A DNA stretch of 64,000 bases from Alteromonas genovensis (GCF_010500895.1 NZ_JAAAWO010000002.1:310001-374000); one strand, 5' to 3'; counted from the first letter of the stretch, positions 18,951 through 28,274 are shown. Notes: generated from the sequence alone by a model not told the origin. Translations and numbers: made by a program.

Positions 18951-20081
18951 ATGGATAAGTTACTACTGCTTTGGGATAGTACCGCACTTGCCCATTTTGA
19001 GGCTGGCCAACTTGTTATGATGTTGGTGGGCTTTGGATTGCTCTATTTAGCCATCGTTAAGAAATTTGAGCCTCTTTTGCTGTTACCCATAGGATTTGGC
19101 GCGCTTCTCACTAATATTCCCATAGCGGGTTTCTCCGAAGCGGGAGGCTTGCTCCACTATATTTATAAAATTGGTATCGACACCGGTGTGTTCCCACTCC
19201 TTATTTTTATGGGAGTTGGGGCTATGACCGATTTTAGCGCGCTTATCGCCAATCCAAGAATGCTATTACTAGGCGCGGCAGCTCAATTTGGCATTTTCGC
19301 TACGCTCTTTGGTGCCATCGCTTTAAATTTACTGCCAGGTTTTGATTTTACCTTAAAGGACGCCAGTGCTATCGCCATTATAGGTGGAGCCGATGGGCCT
19401 ACCGCAATATTCCTTGCCTCTCGTTTAGCGCCGGACTTACTAGGTGCCATCGCCGTTGCGGCATATTCGTACATGGCATTAGTGCCCATTATTCAGCCAC
19501 CTATTATGAAAGCTCTTACTACCAAAGCTGAGCGAGAGATTAAAATGGGGCAACTGCGCTTTGTTTCTAAACGGGAAAAGATAATTTTTCCTCTGGCGGT
19601 GTTGTTTCTAACGATTTTATTTTTGCCTGCGGCAACCCCTCTTGTAGGCATGTTCTGTTTCGGTAACTTAATGAAAGAGTGTGGTGTTGTAGACCGGCTA
19701 AGCAATACAGCACAAAACGAACTTATCAATACAGTGACAATCTTTCTTGGTCTTGCTGTTGGCTCAAAGTTATCGGCTGAGGCGTTCCTCACGGTAGAAA
19801 CCCTTGGCATTTTAGGGCTAGGTGCTATTGCTTTTGCTATGGGTACGGCAACCGGTGTACTCATGGCAAAACTAATGAGTCGGTTAAGTGGTAATGCGAT
19901 TAACCCGTTAATTGGCGCCGCGGGCGTATCTGCTGTGCCAATGGCTGCGCGAGTCGTTAATAAAGTGGGTTTAGAAGCCAATCCTCATAATTTCTTACTT
20001 ATGCACGCTATGGGGCCTAATGTGGCTGGTGTGTTAGGCTCAGCAGTAGCCGCAGGTATTTTATTGGCCCTCGTAGGATAA
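18951..20081 (+). CDS. oadB: Oxaloacetate decarboxylase beta subunit (sodium pump)
   Basis: A 376-residue integral membrane protein, start three bases after the oadA stop. It decarboxylates carboxybiotin on OadA and drives sodium out. Conserved family segments include [22 protein letters not shown], the ion-path motif [20 protein letters not shown] with its essential Asp, and [19 protein letters not shown] near the C-terminus. About nine membrane segments are evident. In a marine organism the complex would add to the sodium motive force used by NQR-linked transport, or run in anaplerotic balance. Confidence 0.95.
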   Translation: MDKLLLLWDSTALAHFEAGQLVMMLVGFGLLYLAIVKKFEPLLLLPIGFGALLTNIPIAGFSEAGGLLHYIYKIGIDTGVFPLLIFMGVGAMTDFSALIANPRMLLLGAAAQFGIFATLFGAIALNLLPGFDFTLKDASAIAIIGGADGPTAIFLASRLAPDLLGAIAVAAYSYMALVPIIQPPIMKALTTKAEREIKMGQLRFVSKREKIIFPLAVLFLTILFLPAATPLVGMFCFGNLMKECGVVDRLSNTAQNELINTVTIFLGLAVGSKLSAEAFLTVETLGILGLGAIAFAMGTATGVLMAKLMSRLSGNAINPLIGAAGVSAVPMAARVVNKVGLEANPHNFLLMHAMGPNVAGVLGSAVAAGILLALVG

Positions 20082-20588
20082 CAGCGATTAGCGCAGTAAG
20101 GGCTGACCCTGCTGCGCTTTTGCCATTAAAATAAGGTGCGAACAGGGCTCGGCTCTAATAAAGTAAGTTGCCAATAAGCAAGGTGGCATTAGAGCAAAGT
20201 GCTAGCAGTATCAGGTGCCAGCAGAGTCAGTCTATTTAACTTACAGAATGAATCCAGAAGATGTGTTTACCGCTGCGGCCGCTGTTGCCGCACCCAGTAA
20301 CGTAACCACACCAGCACCGGCTAAAAACGTACCTAGCTTTTTAGCAAACGATCTATTTTTTGACTGCGCTGGCAGCTTTTGCGAAAAAAACGAAGTAAGA
20401 ATAAAAATTGCACCAGCAATAACTGCATAGCTCACGTAAGTCATCAACATAACATTTCCCATTATTTAAATGTGTAATGCTTGTTTCGTTCGGCGCAGAG
20501 TAAACGTTCATTTTATGAGTTACATTAAGTTAACAAAACGAGGGGTGTGGCCGTTTCTAATGCTGCCTTTAGCTTTCGTTATTATGGT
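20082..20588 (+). other. Gap between oadB and sapF, one small gene candidate
   Basis: This 507-base stretch holds the putative small membrane protein on the minus strand (20241-20450) and a stem-loop after oadB: GCTCTAAT (20152-20159) pairs with ATTAGAGC (20188-20195). That hairpin has no T-run after it, so it is a weak terminator candidate. Nothing else is seen. Confidence 0.45.
20241..20450 (-). CDS. Putative small membrane protein, function unknown
   Basis: A 69-residue product if started at the ATG at 20450, which has GGGAA about seven bases upstream; an in-frame ATG at 20462 would add four residues. It shows two hydrophobic segments (YVSYAVIAGAIFILTSFF and FLAGAGVVTLLGAATAAAAV) separated by a basic stretch, QKLPAQSKNRSFAKKLG, so both ends should lie on the same side with the basic loop in the cytoplasm. 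I do not recognise the family. The membrane-protein pattern is unlikely by chance, but an overlapping plus-strand frame also exists. Confidence 0.5.
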   Translation of the reverse strand: MLMTYVSYAVIAGAIFILTSFFSQKLPAQSKNRSFAKKLGTFLAGAGVVTLLGAATAAAAVNTSSGFIL

Positions 20589-21395
20589 TTAGCGAATGGT
20601 TTGCTGGGGCACAAGAGAGTGGTAGGCAGTCACTAGTTTTTTAGTCCGAGTGTGTTGGGGCCAACGAAATATAGTTTCTGTTTTGCCTTCTTCAACAATT
20701 TGACCGCGCTCCATTACAATAACTTTATCTGCAATATGGCGAACAATACCCAAATTGTGACTAATAAATATAAACGCCAAACCAAGCTCTTGTTGTAACT
20801 CTAAAATCAGATTGACAGTTTGCGAGCGAATAGAGGGATCAAGGGCGGCAAAAGGCTCGTCTGCTACCAAAACTTTAGGTTTGAGCATGATTGCGCGGGC
20901 AAGCGCAATACGCTGCTGTTGTCCGTCTGAGAGCATATTCCGATAAAAGTAGAAGTGCTCTCTTAACAACCCTACTTTGACGAGGGTATCTTCAATGATT
21001 TTCTTACGTTCGTTAGATTCCAGTGTGGTATTCAATCGCAAAGGCTCATCGAGTATGCGACCCACCGGAACCGAAGGGTTCATGGTTTCGTTGCTGTGCT
21101 GCAATATCATCCGAATATCATGCGTTCGCTTTCGCTGACCGTCTTTCGATTTATATTTGGCTAAATACTTGTGCTCATTAATTTCAACTTCGCCTTCGTC
21201 AGCACGAACGGCGCCCACAAGAAGCTTGGCTAACAGTGATTTACCAGAGCGATTTTCACCAATAATAGCTACGGTTTCTCCGCGCTTAACCGTTAGGTCA
21301 ATGGGGCCTAGCTCAAAAACTTCGGGCCGTTTTAACCACCGCTTGTTTTCATTGTGTAGAAACCTAAGTTGCTTTACCTGCATAACGTCTGTCAT
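20589..21395 (-). CDS. sapF: Peptide ABC transporter ATP-binding protein SapF
   Basis: A 268-residue ATPase. The start ATG at 21395 overlaps the sapD stop by four bases (ATGA), so translation is probably coupled; more upstream in-frame starts lie inside sapD. Walker A is GENRSGKS, the signature is LSDGQQQRIALARAI, Walker B is VLVADEP, and the switch His lies in FIFISHNLG. With SapD it would energise SapBC. Sap systems import peptides, including antimicrobial ones, and in E. coli SapBCDF exports putrescine, so the true substrate is open. Confidence 0.88.
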   Translation of the reverse strand: MTDVMQVKQLRFLHNENKRWLKRPEVFELGPIDLTVKRGETVAIIGENRSGKSLLAKLLVGAVRADEGEVEINEHKYLAKYKSKDGQRKRTHDIRMILQHSNETMNPSVPVGRILDEPLRLNTTLESNERKKIIEDTLVKVGLLREHFYFYRNMLSDGQQQRIALARAIMLKPKVLVADEPFAALDPSIRSQTVNLILELQQELGLAFIFISHNLGIVRHIADKVIVMERGQIVEEGKTETIFRWPQHTRTKKLVTAYHSLVPQQTIR

Positions 21396-22387
21396 AGTTT
21401 CTCCATATGCAAAGGGTAGTGGCAACTGTAGCTGTGATCGTGGATGCGTCTTACTGCTGGTGTTTGTACGCAAGCACGTTGTGCTCGGGGGCATCGTGGA
21501 CCTAATCGACAGCCAATAGGCAAATGCTGCAAGGTGGGTATTGACCCAGCAATGGTGGGCAAATGAGACTTAGGCGGTAAATCCTTTCTAAAGCTTGGGG
21601 CACTATCAAGCAGAGCCTTCGTATAAGGGTGCAGCGGCCGCTTTTTAATATGCTTCATTTTACCTGATTCCACCGTTTGCCCTGCATAAAGCACCGTCAT
21701 GGTATGCGACATGCTGGCAATGGCAAGAAGGTCGTGACTCACAAATAAAATAGACAGAGACCGGGTTTGATTTAAGCGAGTGAACAACTTCAGAATTTGT
21801 GTCTTTGTTGTTGGCTCCATGCCACGTGTAGGATCATCAGCAATGAGCAGTTTAGGTTGTGAAACCAAGGCCATGGCAATCATAAATTTTTGACCAATAT
21901 CGCTTGGGATTTGGTGGGGGAAGGCGCTTAAATAATGCTTGTGATGTTTTATTCCCACTTTATGCACCGTGCTGATAGCAATTTTTCTACGTTGTTGAGC
22001 ACGTTGCCAAAACCATCGCCCCTGAATAAACTCACTGGGAATACTTTCTTCTAGCTGTTCACCAAGCGTTGCAGAGGGATCTAAACTGGTTTGTGGGTTT
22101 TGAAATACCACTGCAATTTCCCGTCGCATCACCTCACGACGTTGTTGTGAAGACATACCAAGAAGATTTTCACCATTCCAACTCATTCTGTCTGCGGTAA
22201 CCGACCACTCTAAGGGCAGGGCCCCACATATTGCAGATACGATTAAACTCTTGCCTGAACCAGACTCACCCACTAATGCGCGAATTTCTCCAGTGCTCAC
22301 CGTGAGATTGACTTTATCTAACGCTTTAATGGTGCCCTCACTACTATGCATTTCTAGCGTCAGGTTTTTTATATCTAACATCGGCAT
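21392..22387 (-). CDS. sapD: Peptide ABC transporter ATP-binding protein SapD
   Basis: A 331-residue ATPase of the Opp/Dpp class with Walker A GESGSGKS, Q-loop VFQNPQTSLDP, Walker B LLIADDP and the C-terminal oligopeptide-type cysteine motif (CRLGPRCPRAQRAC). The ABC signature is degenerate: PSDIGQKFMIAMAL instead of LSGGQ, which is a known trait of SapD. In E. coli SapD also supports Trk potassium uptake. The gene starts one base after the sapC stop and overlaps sapF. Confidence 0.9.
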   Translation of the reverse strand: MPMLDIKNLTLEMHSSEGTIKALDKVNLTVSTGEIRALVGESGSGKSLIVSAICGALPLEWSVTADRMSWNGENLLGMSSQQRREVMRREIAVVFQNPQTSLDPSATLGEQLEESIPSEFIQGRWFWQRAQQRRKIAISTVHKVGIKHHKHYLSAFPHQIPSDIGQKFMIAMALVSQPKLLIADDPTRGMEPTTKTQILKLFTRLNQTRSLSILFVSHDLLAIASMSHTMTVLYAGQTVESGKMKHIKKRPLHPYTKALLDSAPSFRKDLPPKSHLPTIAGSIPTLQHLPIGCRLGPRCPRAQRACVQTPAVRRIHDHSYSCHYPLHMEKL

Positions 22388-22388
22388 T

Positions 22389-23282
22389 TTAGTGATTTAC
22401 CCTTTTTCTCAAGGCTGAGCGAAGACCGTCACCAACCACATTGATTGAAAGCACCAAGAAGAAAATTGCCATGCCGGGAAGCGCGACATTCCATGGGGCT
22501 AAATAGGTCACATCCAGTCCGTCTGATAGTATTGCCCCGAGTTCCGGCAGGGGAGATTGTGCACCGAGGTTTAAAAATCCCAGTGCAGAAATATCAATAA
22601 CGGCGATAGAAAGCGCTATTGTTCCTTGCACTACAAGCATTTCAGTCATGTTAGGTAAAATGGAATAGGTAAATAACTGCCATTTGTTCGCACCGTCTAG
22701 CTTCGACGCTACAATGTAATCTTTTTTCATTTCAGTGCGCACCAAACTGCGGGTATGGTGCACAAACTGAGGTATCAGCGCGAGGGTAATCGCCCACATA
22801 CTGTTCACCAGTCCGGTACCAAAAATAGCCACAATAATAATAGCGATAAGCAAGGTGGGAATTGCCATTAGCGCGTCTGGCAGGTGGTTGGCAATACTTG
22901 AGCGAACGCCGCGAAGCATACCCGCGAAAGCGCCTAGGCTTACGCCAACCAGCATGGCCAATACCACGGTAATAAATGCAGAGCCTAGGGTTACTCGGCA
23001 CCCATAGATAACGCGAGTAAAGAGGTCTCTCCCTAAGGAGTCGGTGCCGAATAAATGGGAAATTGAACCATTACCCGTCCAACTTGGTGGTACTAACAGG
23101 CCATCGATATTTTGTTCATTAACCCCATAGGGGGTTAACAACGGAGCAAACAACGCAAATACAACAAATACGCAAAGCAGCACAGCACCTGCCATTGCAA
23201 TGTGACTCTCTTTAAACGCACGCCATGTGCGCTGCCATGGCGAGGGGTGAAATTCTTCTTCGTACAAACTATATTGCGGCAT
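22389..23282 (-). CDS. sapC: Peptide ABC transporter permease SapC
   Basis: A 297-residue inner-membrane permease, taking the ATG at 23282 (MPQYSLYEEEFHPSPWQRTW); earlier in-frame starts fall deep in sapB. It has an N-terminal membrane segment (AGAVLLCVFVVFALFAPLL), then the binding-protein-dependent permease domain with the FGTDSLGRDLFTRVIYG motif and the EAA-type loop GANKWQLFTYSILPN. The start overlaps the end of sapB by 14 bases, so the operon is tightly coupled. Confidence 0.9.
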   Translation of the reverse strand: MPQYSLYEEEFHPSPWQRTWRAFKESHIAMAGAVLLCVFVVFALFAPLLTPYGVNEQNIDGLLVPPSWTGNGSISHLFGTDSLGRDLFTRVIYGCRVTLGSAFITVVLAMLVGVSLGAFAGMLRGVRSSIANHLPDALMAIPTLLIAIIIVAIFGTGLVNSMWAITLALIPQFVHHTRSLVRTEMKKDYIVASKLDGANKWQLFTYSILPNMTEMLVVQGTIALSIAVIDISALGFLNLGAQSPLPELGAILSDGLDVTYLAPWNVALPGMAIFFLVLSINVVGDGLRSALRKRVNH

Positions 23283-24300
23283 GCTCGTACTTCTCTCTGC
23301 TAGGGTCGATGAGTCGATTAAACATATCAACCGTAATGGTGAGGGTGATAACCAGCGTCGATACTGCCAGCATGCCTACTCGTAGCGCAGGATAGTCCCG
23401 CTGATAAATAGCCTGAATTAACCAATTGCCAATTCCCGGCCACGAAAATAGTGTCTCTACGATCATTGTGTTGGTTATAAGGGTCGTAATCTGAATCGCC
23501 ATCAGTGGCAATATGGGAAGTAGAGCGTTTCTTAAAATGTGTCGAAAGAAAATCTGCCAACCCGACAATCCTCTAGACACTGCTGCAGCAATGTAGGGTT
23601 GATTCCTAGCATCAATAACCGAGCGCCTAGTTATTCGCACCATGGAAGCAGTTGAAACTGCGCCAATAGCAACGGTGGGAAGGGTTAAATGGGACAGGGC
23701 ATCTTTAAATGCCAGGCTTTTGTTTTGCATGTCAGAAAGTAAAATATCCAGCAGTATGAAGCCGCTTACAGGCTCTACATCGAATAACAAACTTATTCGA
23801 CCAGAAAGAGGTGCTTTGTCTAATTGCAGACTGAACACAAGAATTAGCAAGAGCGCTAGCCAAAAAACAGGAAAAGAATAGGTGGTGATGCTGCTCGTGT
23901 TAATTATGTAGTCAGAAGTTGAGTAGCAGCGCATTCCAGCGTAGTACCCCAGAGGAATACCAACAAAAAGGGCAATCATGATTGAATAAGTGGCAAGCTC
24001 AATGGTAGCGGGCATTGCGATGCCAATCTCATCTCTTAAGGCAATCCCCGAGGTAAAGCTATACCCCCAATCTCCCGCAAATAGGTTAGAGAGGTAATAG
24101 AAAAACTGGATGAAATAAGATTGGTCAAGTCGGAACTGGCGTTCTAAAGCCAGACGCTGAGCGTCATTGGCGGGTACTATGCCAGTGAGATTTTCTAACA
24201 CATCACCGGGAAATAAATAGGCCAGCGAGAACGACATGACGGCTAACACTAAAAGCGTCAGGATAAAAAGAATGCTGTAGCGTGCTAAAATCCGAATCAC
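23269..24300 (-). CDS. sapB: Peptide ABC transporter permease SapB
   Basis: A 343-residue permease of the DppB/OppB type with six membrane segments. It begins at GTG (24298-24300), overlapping the sapA stop as GTGA. Characteristic pieces are FPGDVLENLTGIVPANDAQ near the N-terminus, GDWGYSFTSG, and the EAA loop RGLSGWQIFFRHILRNALLP. It partners SapC to form the channel. Gene order sapABCDF matches that of other gammaproteobacteria. Confidence 0.9.
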   Translation of the reverse strand: MIRILARYSILFILTLLVLAVMSFSLAYLFPGDVLENLTGIVPANDAQRLALERQFRLDQSYFIQFFYYLSNLFAGDWGYSFTSGIALRDEIGIAMPATIELATYSIMIALFVGIPLGYYAGMRCYSTSDYIINTSSITTYSFPVFWLALLLILVFSLQLDKAPLSGRISLLFDVEPVSGFILLDILLSDMQNKSLAFKDALSHLTLPTVAIGAVSTASMVRITRRSVIDARNQPYIAAAVSRGLSGWQIFFRHILRNALLPILPLMAIQITTLITNTMIVETLFSWPGIGNWLIQAIYQRDYPALRVGMLAVSTLVITLTITVDMFNRLIDPSREKYEHAAI

Positions 24301-26099
24301 AGTACTTTTTCGACTCCACCAAAACGGACACCGCCAAAGGGGTTAATGGTCATTCCCTTAACTTCATTTCTATAGGCTTGATAGCGATAAGCATGGGCAA
24401 TTGGCACCAGCGGAAGTCGCTCATACATGAGCCTGTTCACTTGATGATAAATAGCCCGACGTTTATCAAGGTCTTCTGTTTTCAATGCCTCGTTAATAAG
24501 CCTATCATAATCCTCATTACACCACATGGCTCTATTGGTGCCTGAGGGAATAGCACCGCAGCTAAGTAGAGGACGATAAAAGTTATCGGGGTCGCCGTTA
24601 TCCGCAGACCAACCTATCAATACCGAGTCGTGTAAACCTTCTTGCAGGTGGCGTCTAAACGTCTTCCAGTCATACGTGACGATGTTGGCTTCTACACCCA
24701 CCTCTCGTAGGTATCGCTGAATAAGTTCTGCCATCTTAATTGCATTGGGATTGTAGGCACGTTCAACAGGCATAGCCCAAATCGTCATTGAAAAGCCCGG
24801 CTCAATACCGGCTTCAGCAAGCAAGCTTCGCGCTAGCACGGGGTTATACGCCGTATCGTCTGCATCATTTTGATAAGCCCAGCTGGCGGCAGGTAACAGG
24901 CTCTTCGCACGAGATGCACTGTCAAAATACACCGCCTCTAACAGCGTATTTTTATCGATAGCGAAGGCAAGTGCCCGTCTTACGTTTGGGTTATCAAAAG
25001 GAGGCCGCTGTGTGTTGAATGCCCAAAACCCAATATTCAGTCCTGGTTTTTCTGCTAACGTAAGATCTTCTCTATTCCTGATTACTTCAAGCTCTGTTTG
25101 GGCAGGAAATGCAGTAGCGTCGCACTCTCCCGTCATCAGTTTAGCCAGGCGAAGTGAACTACGGGGAGTAATATCAAAAATGAGTTGTTTTACGCTGGCG
25201 CTTGGGGCTTTTTCATTTGTCGCTTGATTGAGGTCTTCGCCGTTCGCAACATTCTCTTCGGTAGAAAGAGCTCGGTCGCTAGCCAAAATGGCATCACTAT
25301 TTTCTTCAAGAGATTCGTCTTCAAGAGGTTCGTCTCCAAGAGGTTCGTCTCCAAGAGATTCGTCAGCTGCATCTCCTTCAAGAGCGCGCCAATAGTCCTC
25401 ATGGTGGAGGTATTTGATGTAGCTATCTTTGCGAAAGCTATCAAACCGGTAGGGGCCGGTTCCAACCGGTAGCCGATCGATTTGGCTAGGATTACCTTGC
25501 TCGAAAAGCTGCGCCGCGTACTCTTCAGATAATATGACGGCAAAGTCAGTGGCTAAATTGGCTAGAAATGAACTGTCTCGACGCTTAAGGGTAATTTCAA
25601 CGCGATAGCCATTCACTCGCGTTACGTCAGCAATATTGTCTGCTAAACCTAAGCTCTCAAAATAGGGGTAGCTGCCGCTTGATACGTTGTGAAATGGATG
25701 AGATTCAAGTCTCCAACGATCGATACTGAATATGACATCGTTGGCATTAAAATTACGGGTTGGCGTAAAAAAGTCAGTGGTGTGAAACGCAACGTCTCTT
25801 CGCAGTTGAAACGCATAAGTTAAACCGTTTTCTGAGACCAACCAACTGCTTGCTAAGCTCGGTACTATGCGGCCAGAGTCGGGGTCGAAGTCAAGTAATC
25901 GGTCGTAAAGTTGATGGGAAGTGGCGTCTGACGTTGTACTTGAGGTATCAAGCTGGGGATTAAAAGTAACCGGGTTACTTTCAGAACAATACACCACGCC
26001 AGTATTGTAAAAGGGCTGCTTGTTTTGCTTTGCACAGGACACCACAAGCAAGGCCGTACCGGCGCAAACAGCAACGCGCTTTATAACACTGCTCATCAT
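24297..26099 (-). CDS. sapA: Periplasmic peptide-binding lipoprotein SapA, with an acidic repeat insert
   Basis: A 600-residue solute-binding protein of family 5. The signal peptide has a lipobox ending LLVVSC, so Cys22 would be lipidated. Family features include GVVYCSESNPVTFNPQLDTSS, DRLLDFDPDSGRIVPSLASSW, LPVGTGPYRFDSF and the C-terminal MTINPFGGVRFGGV. It is longer than enterobacterial SapA (about 547) because of an acidic insert near residues 240-305 that includes four five-residue repeats (ESLGD, EPLGD, EPLED, ESLEE) encoded by 15-base tandem DNA repeats. The insert sits between otherwise conserved segments and likely forms a surface loop. Confidence 0.9.
   Translation of the reverse strand: MMSSVIKRVAVCAGTALLVVSCAKQNKQPFYNTGVVYCSESNPVTFNPQLDTSSTTSDATSHQLYDRLLDFDPDSGRIVPSLASSWLVSENGLTYAFQLRRDVAFHTTDFFTPTRNFNANDVIFSIDRWRLESHPFHNVSSGSYPYFESLGLADNIADVTRVNGYRVEITLKRRDSSFLANLATDFAVILSEEYAAQLFEQGNPSQIDRLPVGTGPYRFDSFRKDSYIKYLHHEDYWRALEGDAADESLGDEPLGDEPLEDESLEENSDAILASDRALSTEENVANGEDLNQATNEKAPSASVKQLIFDITPRSSLRLAKLMTGECDATAFPAQTELEVIRNREDLTLAEKPGLNIGFWAFNTQRPPFDNPNVRRALAFAIDKNTLLEAVYFDSASRAKSLLPAASWAYQNDADDTAYNPVLARSLLAEAGIEPGFSMTIWAMPVERAYNPNAIKMAELIQRYLREVGVEANIVTYDWKTFRRHLQEGLHDSVLIGWSADNGDPDNFYRPLLSCGAIPSGTNRAMWCNEDYDRLINEALKTEDLDKRRAIYHQVNRLMYERLPLVPIAHAYRYQAYRNEVKGMTINPFGGVRFGGVEKVL
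25306..25365 (-). repeat. Four tandem 15-base repeats inside sapA
   Basis: On the plus strand the units begin at 25306, 25321, 25336 and 25351, and differ by one to three bases (type sequence CCAAGAGGTTCGTCT). They keep the reading frame and encode the acidic five-residue repeats of SapA. Copy number can change by slippage without a frameshift. Confidence 0.9.
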
Positions 26100-26126
26100 A
26101 TTAATTGCCTCAATTTTTACGCCCCA

Positions 26127-26168
26127 GCCTTTGCGATTCGGTCTTTACGGTTCAGTCTTTACGGTTCA
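26127..26168. repeat. 14-base tandem repeats between pspF and sapA
   Basis: GTCTTTACGGTTCA occurs twice in perfect tandem (26141-26154 and 26155-26168). A third, diverged copy with 10 of 14 matches precedes it (26127-26140). They lie in the 94-base gap between the pspF stop and the sapA start, where a sap promoter would be if there is one. Confidence 0.8.
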
Positions 26169-26193
26169 AAGTGTGCGAGTTAAGCCCTAAAGT

Positions 26194-27363
26194 TCACGCT
26201 TCTAGGTCCTGCGCAGATGAATCTAACAGGTTGTACTTTTTCAAGTAACCCCTTAGCTGATGATACGTTAGGCTGAGTTTTTCTGCTGTTTTTTTCTGAT
26301 TAAACTGACTATCTGATAACGCCTGCTTAATAATATCAATTTCAAATTGCTGTGAACGTTCTTTTAGATCGATAGGGTAGTCAACTGCAATAGAATCTAT
26401 CTTTGGTGAAAGCTGTTGAAAAGACTGCTCATCTGCAGCATTGCCTGTATTTTGCGGCGGTGTTTCTGAGTTTGCAGTGTCATTTGCTGCATTATTTACT
26501 GTGTTATTCGCTGCGTTGTGCGTTGAGGCTTTATTCAGCGTTGAGACTCTATCCTGCGTTCGCATCCTATTTTTTGGCCTAAATGCCGATTCAAAGGGGT
26601 CGAGTACAATTTCGTGCACTGGCAGGTGAGGGTTATTCGTTCTATATACAGCGCGCTCAACAACATTCTTAAGTTCACGAATATTGCCAGGCCACTCATA
26701 CTCAAGTAGCGTGCGTTTGGCTTTTTCAGTGAATCCGCTGAAAAGCTCCATTTCCAGCTCGCGAGCCATATTAATTGCGAAGTTTTCAGCTAGCATCATG
26801 ATGTCTTCTCTTCTTTCACGAAGAGGGGGAATAGTAATAACATCAAAGGCAAGGCGGTCGAGCAAATCTGCTCTAAATTCGCCAGCATCAGCAAGGGCCG
26901 GGAGATCTTCATTTGTCGCTGCAATAAGGCGTACATCAGTTTTAACCGACTTACTGCCACCTACACGTTCAAATTCGCCGTATTCGACTACGCGAAGTAA
27001 CTTCTCCTGAATAAGCCCTGATGTGTTTGCGAGTTCATCAAGAAAAAGCGTACCGTTATGAGCCACTTCGAAGCGGCCTTCGCGACGCTTAGCCGCTCCG
27101 GTAAATGCGCCCGCTTCATAACCAAAAAGCTCACTTTCTAAAAGGCTTTCATTCAGTGCAGCGCAATTGAGCTTGACGTAATTCTGGTCCCAGCGCTTCG
27201 ATAAAAAATGCAAGCGAGCAGCAATTAGCTCTTTACCTGTCCCGCGTTCACCGATAACTAGCACGGGTTTGTCTAAAGGGGCAATTTGCGAAATTTGCTC
27301 TAAAACTTCTAAAAAGCTATTTGCTTGGCCTAGCAAATTATCTTGTTGGCGATATCGACTCAT
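26194..27363 (-). CDS. pspF: Phage shock sigma-54 activator PspF
   Basis: A 389-residue enhancer-binding protein that activates psp transcription with sigma-54 RNA polymerase and is held inactive by PspA. As in PspF generally there is no receiver domain: the AAA+ core begins at once. Walker A is GERGTGKE (38-45), GAFTGA is at 85-90, Walker B is TLFLDEL, and a Fis-type helix-turn-helix ends the protein (QKKTAEKLSLTYHQLRGYLKKY). A low-complexity linker rich in Asn, Thr and Ala (around residues 270-310) makes it longer than the 325-residue E. coli protein. The ATG at 27363 has GAGAG upstream; a TTG four codons earlier is less likely. Divergent from pspA. Confidence 0.93.
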   Translation of the reverse strand: MSRYRQQDNLLGQANSFLEVLEQISQIAPLDKPVLVIGERGTGKELIAARLHFLSKRWDQNYVKLNCAALNESLLESELFGYEAGAFTGAAKRREGRFEVAHNGTLFLDELANTSGLIQEKLLRVVEYGEFERVGGSKSVKTDVRLIAATNEDLPALADAGEFRADLLDRLAFDVITIPPLRERREDIMMLAENFAINMARELEMELFSGFTEKAKRTLLEYEWPGNIRELKNVVERAVYRTNNPHLPVHEIVLDPFESAFRPKNRMRTQDRVSTLNKASTHNAANNTVNNAANDTANSETPPQNTGNAADEQSFQQLSPKIDSIAVDYPIDLKERSQQFEIDIIKQALSDSQFNQKKTAEKLSLTYHQLRGYLKKYNLLDSSAQDLEA

Positions 27364-27486
27364 TAAATCTCTCAATAGTTAGTCATTTCGACTAATAAAT
27401 AGTGTAGAACAAAAAAAATTGATAAACGAGCATTATTTAAATTTAAAAAAAGGTTTTGTATTTAGGTACTTACGAGTTTGAGCAGA

Positions 27487-27503
27487 TTGGCAAGCATATT
27501 GAA
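27487..27503 (+). promoter_or_regulatory. Sigma-54 promoter of pspABC
   Basis: TTGGCAAGCATATTGAA matches the -24/-12 pattern (TTGGCA, then TTG twelve bases on), with A instead of the usual C after the -12 TTG. It lies about 90 bases before pspA and opposite pspF, exactly where the PspF-dependent promoter is expected. Confidence 0.7.
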
Positions 27504-27590
27504 TACTCTTCTATACAGATTTATTCAATATGTCAGTCATAGTTTCACAAGAATACATGACGACCAGATTTTCATTAAGAGGTAATTATT

Positions 27591-28274
27591 ATGGGTATCT
27601 TTTCGCGTTTTACAGACATTGTGAACTCAAACATAAACTCATTATTAGATAAGGCGGAAGATCCTGAAAAGATGGTTCGTCTCATCATTCAGGAAATGGA
27701 AGATACATTAGTAGAGGTGCGCTCCGCATCAGCTAAGACCCTTGCCAATAAAAAAGATATTGTCAGTCAAATAGCGAAGTACGAAAGTGACGCAGCTGAC
27801 TGGCAGTCAAAAGCAGAGCTTGCACTGAGTAAGGATCGTGAAGACCTCGCAAGAGCGGCGCTGCAAGAAAAGAAAAAGTCTGCAGAAGCAGCAGAGACAT
27901 TAACCAAAGAATTGGCTATTGTTGATGCTCAGATTAGTAAACTGCAGGATGAAATTGGCCAGCTACAAGATAAGCTTGCTGACGCCAAAAGCCGTCAAAA
28001 GACCATCATTATGCGTCAGAAAACGGCAAGCTCTCGTCTTGAAGTTAAGAAAACCTTGGACAGCACCAAAGTAGACAACGCAATGGGGCGCTTTGAGCAA
28101 TACGAGCGCAAAATTGATGACCTAGAGTCGCAGGTTGAATCTTATGACTTTGGTAAGAAGTCGCTGCAGGATGAATTTGCAGAGTTAGAAGCGGGTGAGA
28201 AAGTAGACGACGAATTAGCAGCGTTGAAAGCAAAAATGCAAAACGCCAAGAAAGATACTGAAAAGTCTGAATAA
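27591..28274 (+). CDS. pspA: Phage shock protein PspA
   Basis: A 227-residue, almost wholly alpha-helical coiled-coil protein of the PspA/Vipp1 (ESCRT-III-like) family. It opens with the membrane-binding amphipathic helix MGIFSRFTDIVNSNINSLLDKAEDPEKM and continues as heptad-rich helices to residue 220. It protects the inner membrane under stress and inhibits PspF. Preceded by AAGAGGT. pspB and pspC follow in the same operon. Confidence 0.96.
   Translation: MGIFSRFTDIVNSNINSLLDKAEDPEKMVRLIIQEMEDTLVEVRSASAKTLANKKDIVSQIAKYESDAADWQSKAELALSKDREDLARAALQEKKKSAEAAETLTKELAIVDAQISKLQDEIGQLQDKLADAKSRQKTIIMRQKTASSRLEVKKTLDSTKVDNAMGRFEQYERKIDDLESQVESYDFGKKSLQDEFAELEAGEKVDDELAALKAKMQNAKKDTEKSE

Noticed and set aside
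19493-19981. A 162-codon minus-strand frame
   Set aside because: It is antisense to oadB, whose membrane-protein codon pattern leaves such open frames.
20215-20430. A 71-codon plus-strand frame after oadB
   Set aside because: It overlaps the small membrane-protein candidate on the other strand and has no ribosome site. The minus-strand frame has the better protein pattern.
21396-21494. Upstream starts of sapF that would add 33 residues
   Set aside because: They lie inside sapD, while the ATGA overlap at 21392-21395 gives a normal SapF start.
25306-25365. Tandem repeats in sapA as a CRISPR-like array
   Set aside because: The units are 15 bases with no spacers and keep the reading frame, so they are protein-coding repeats.
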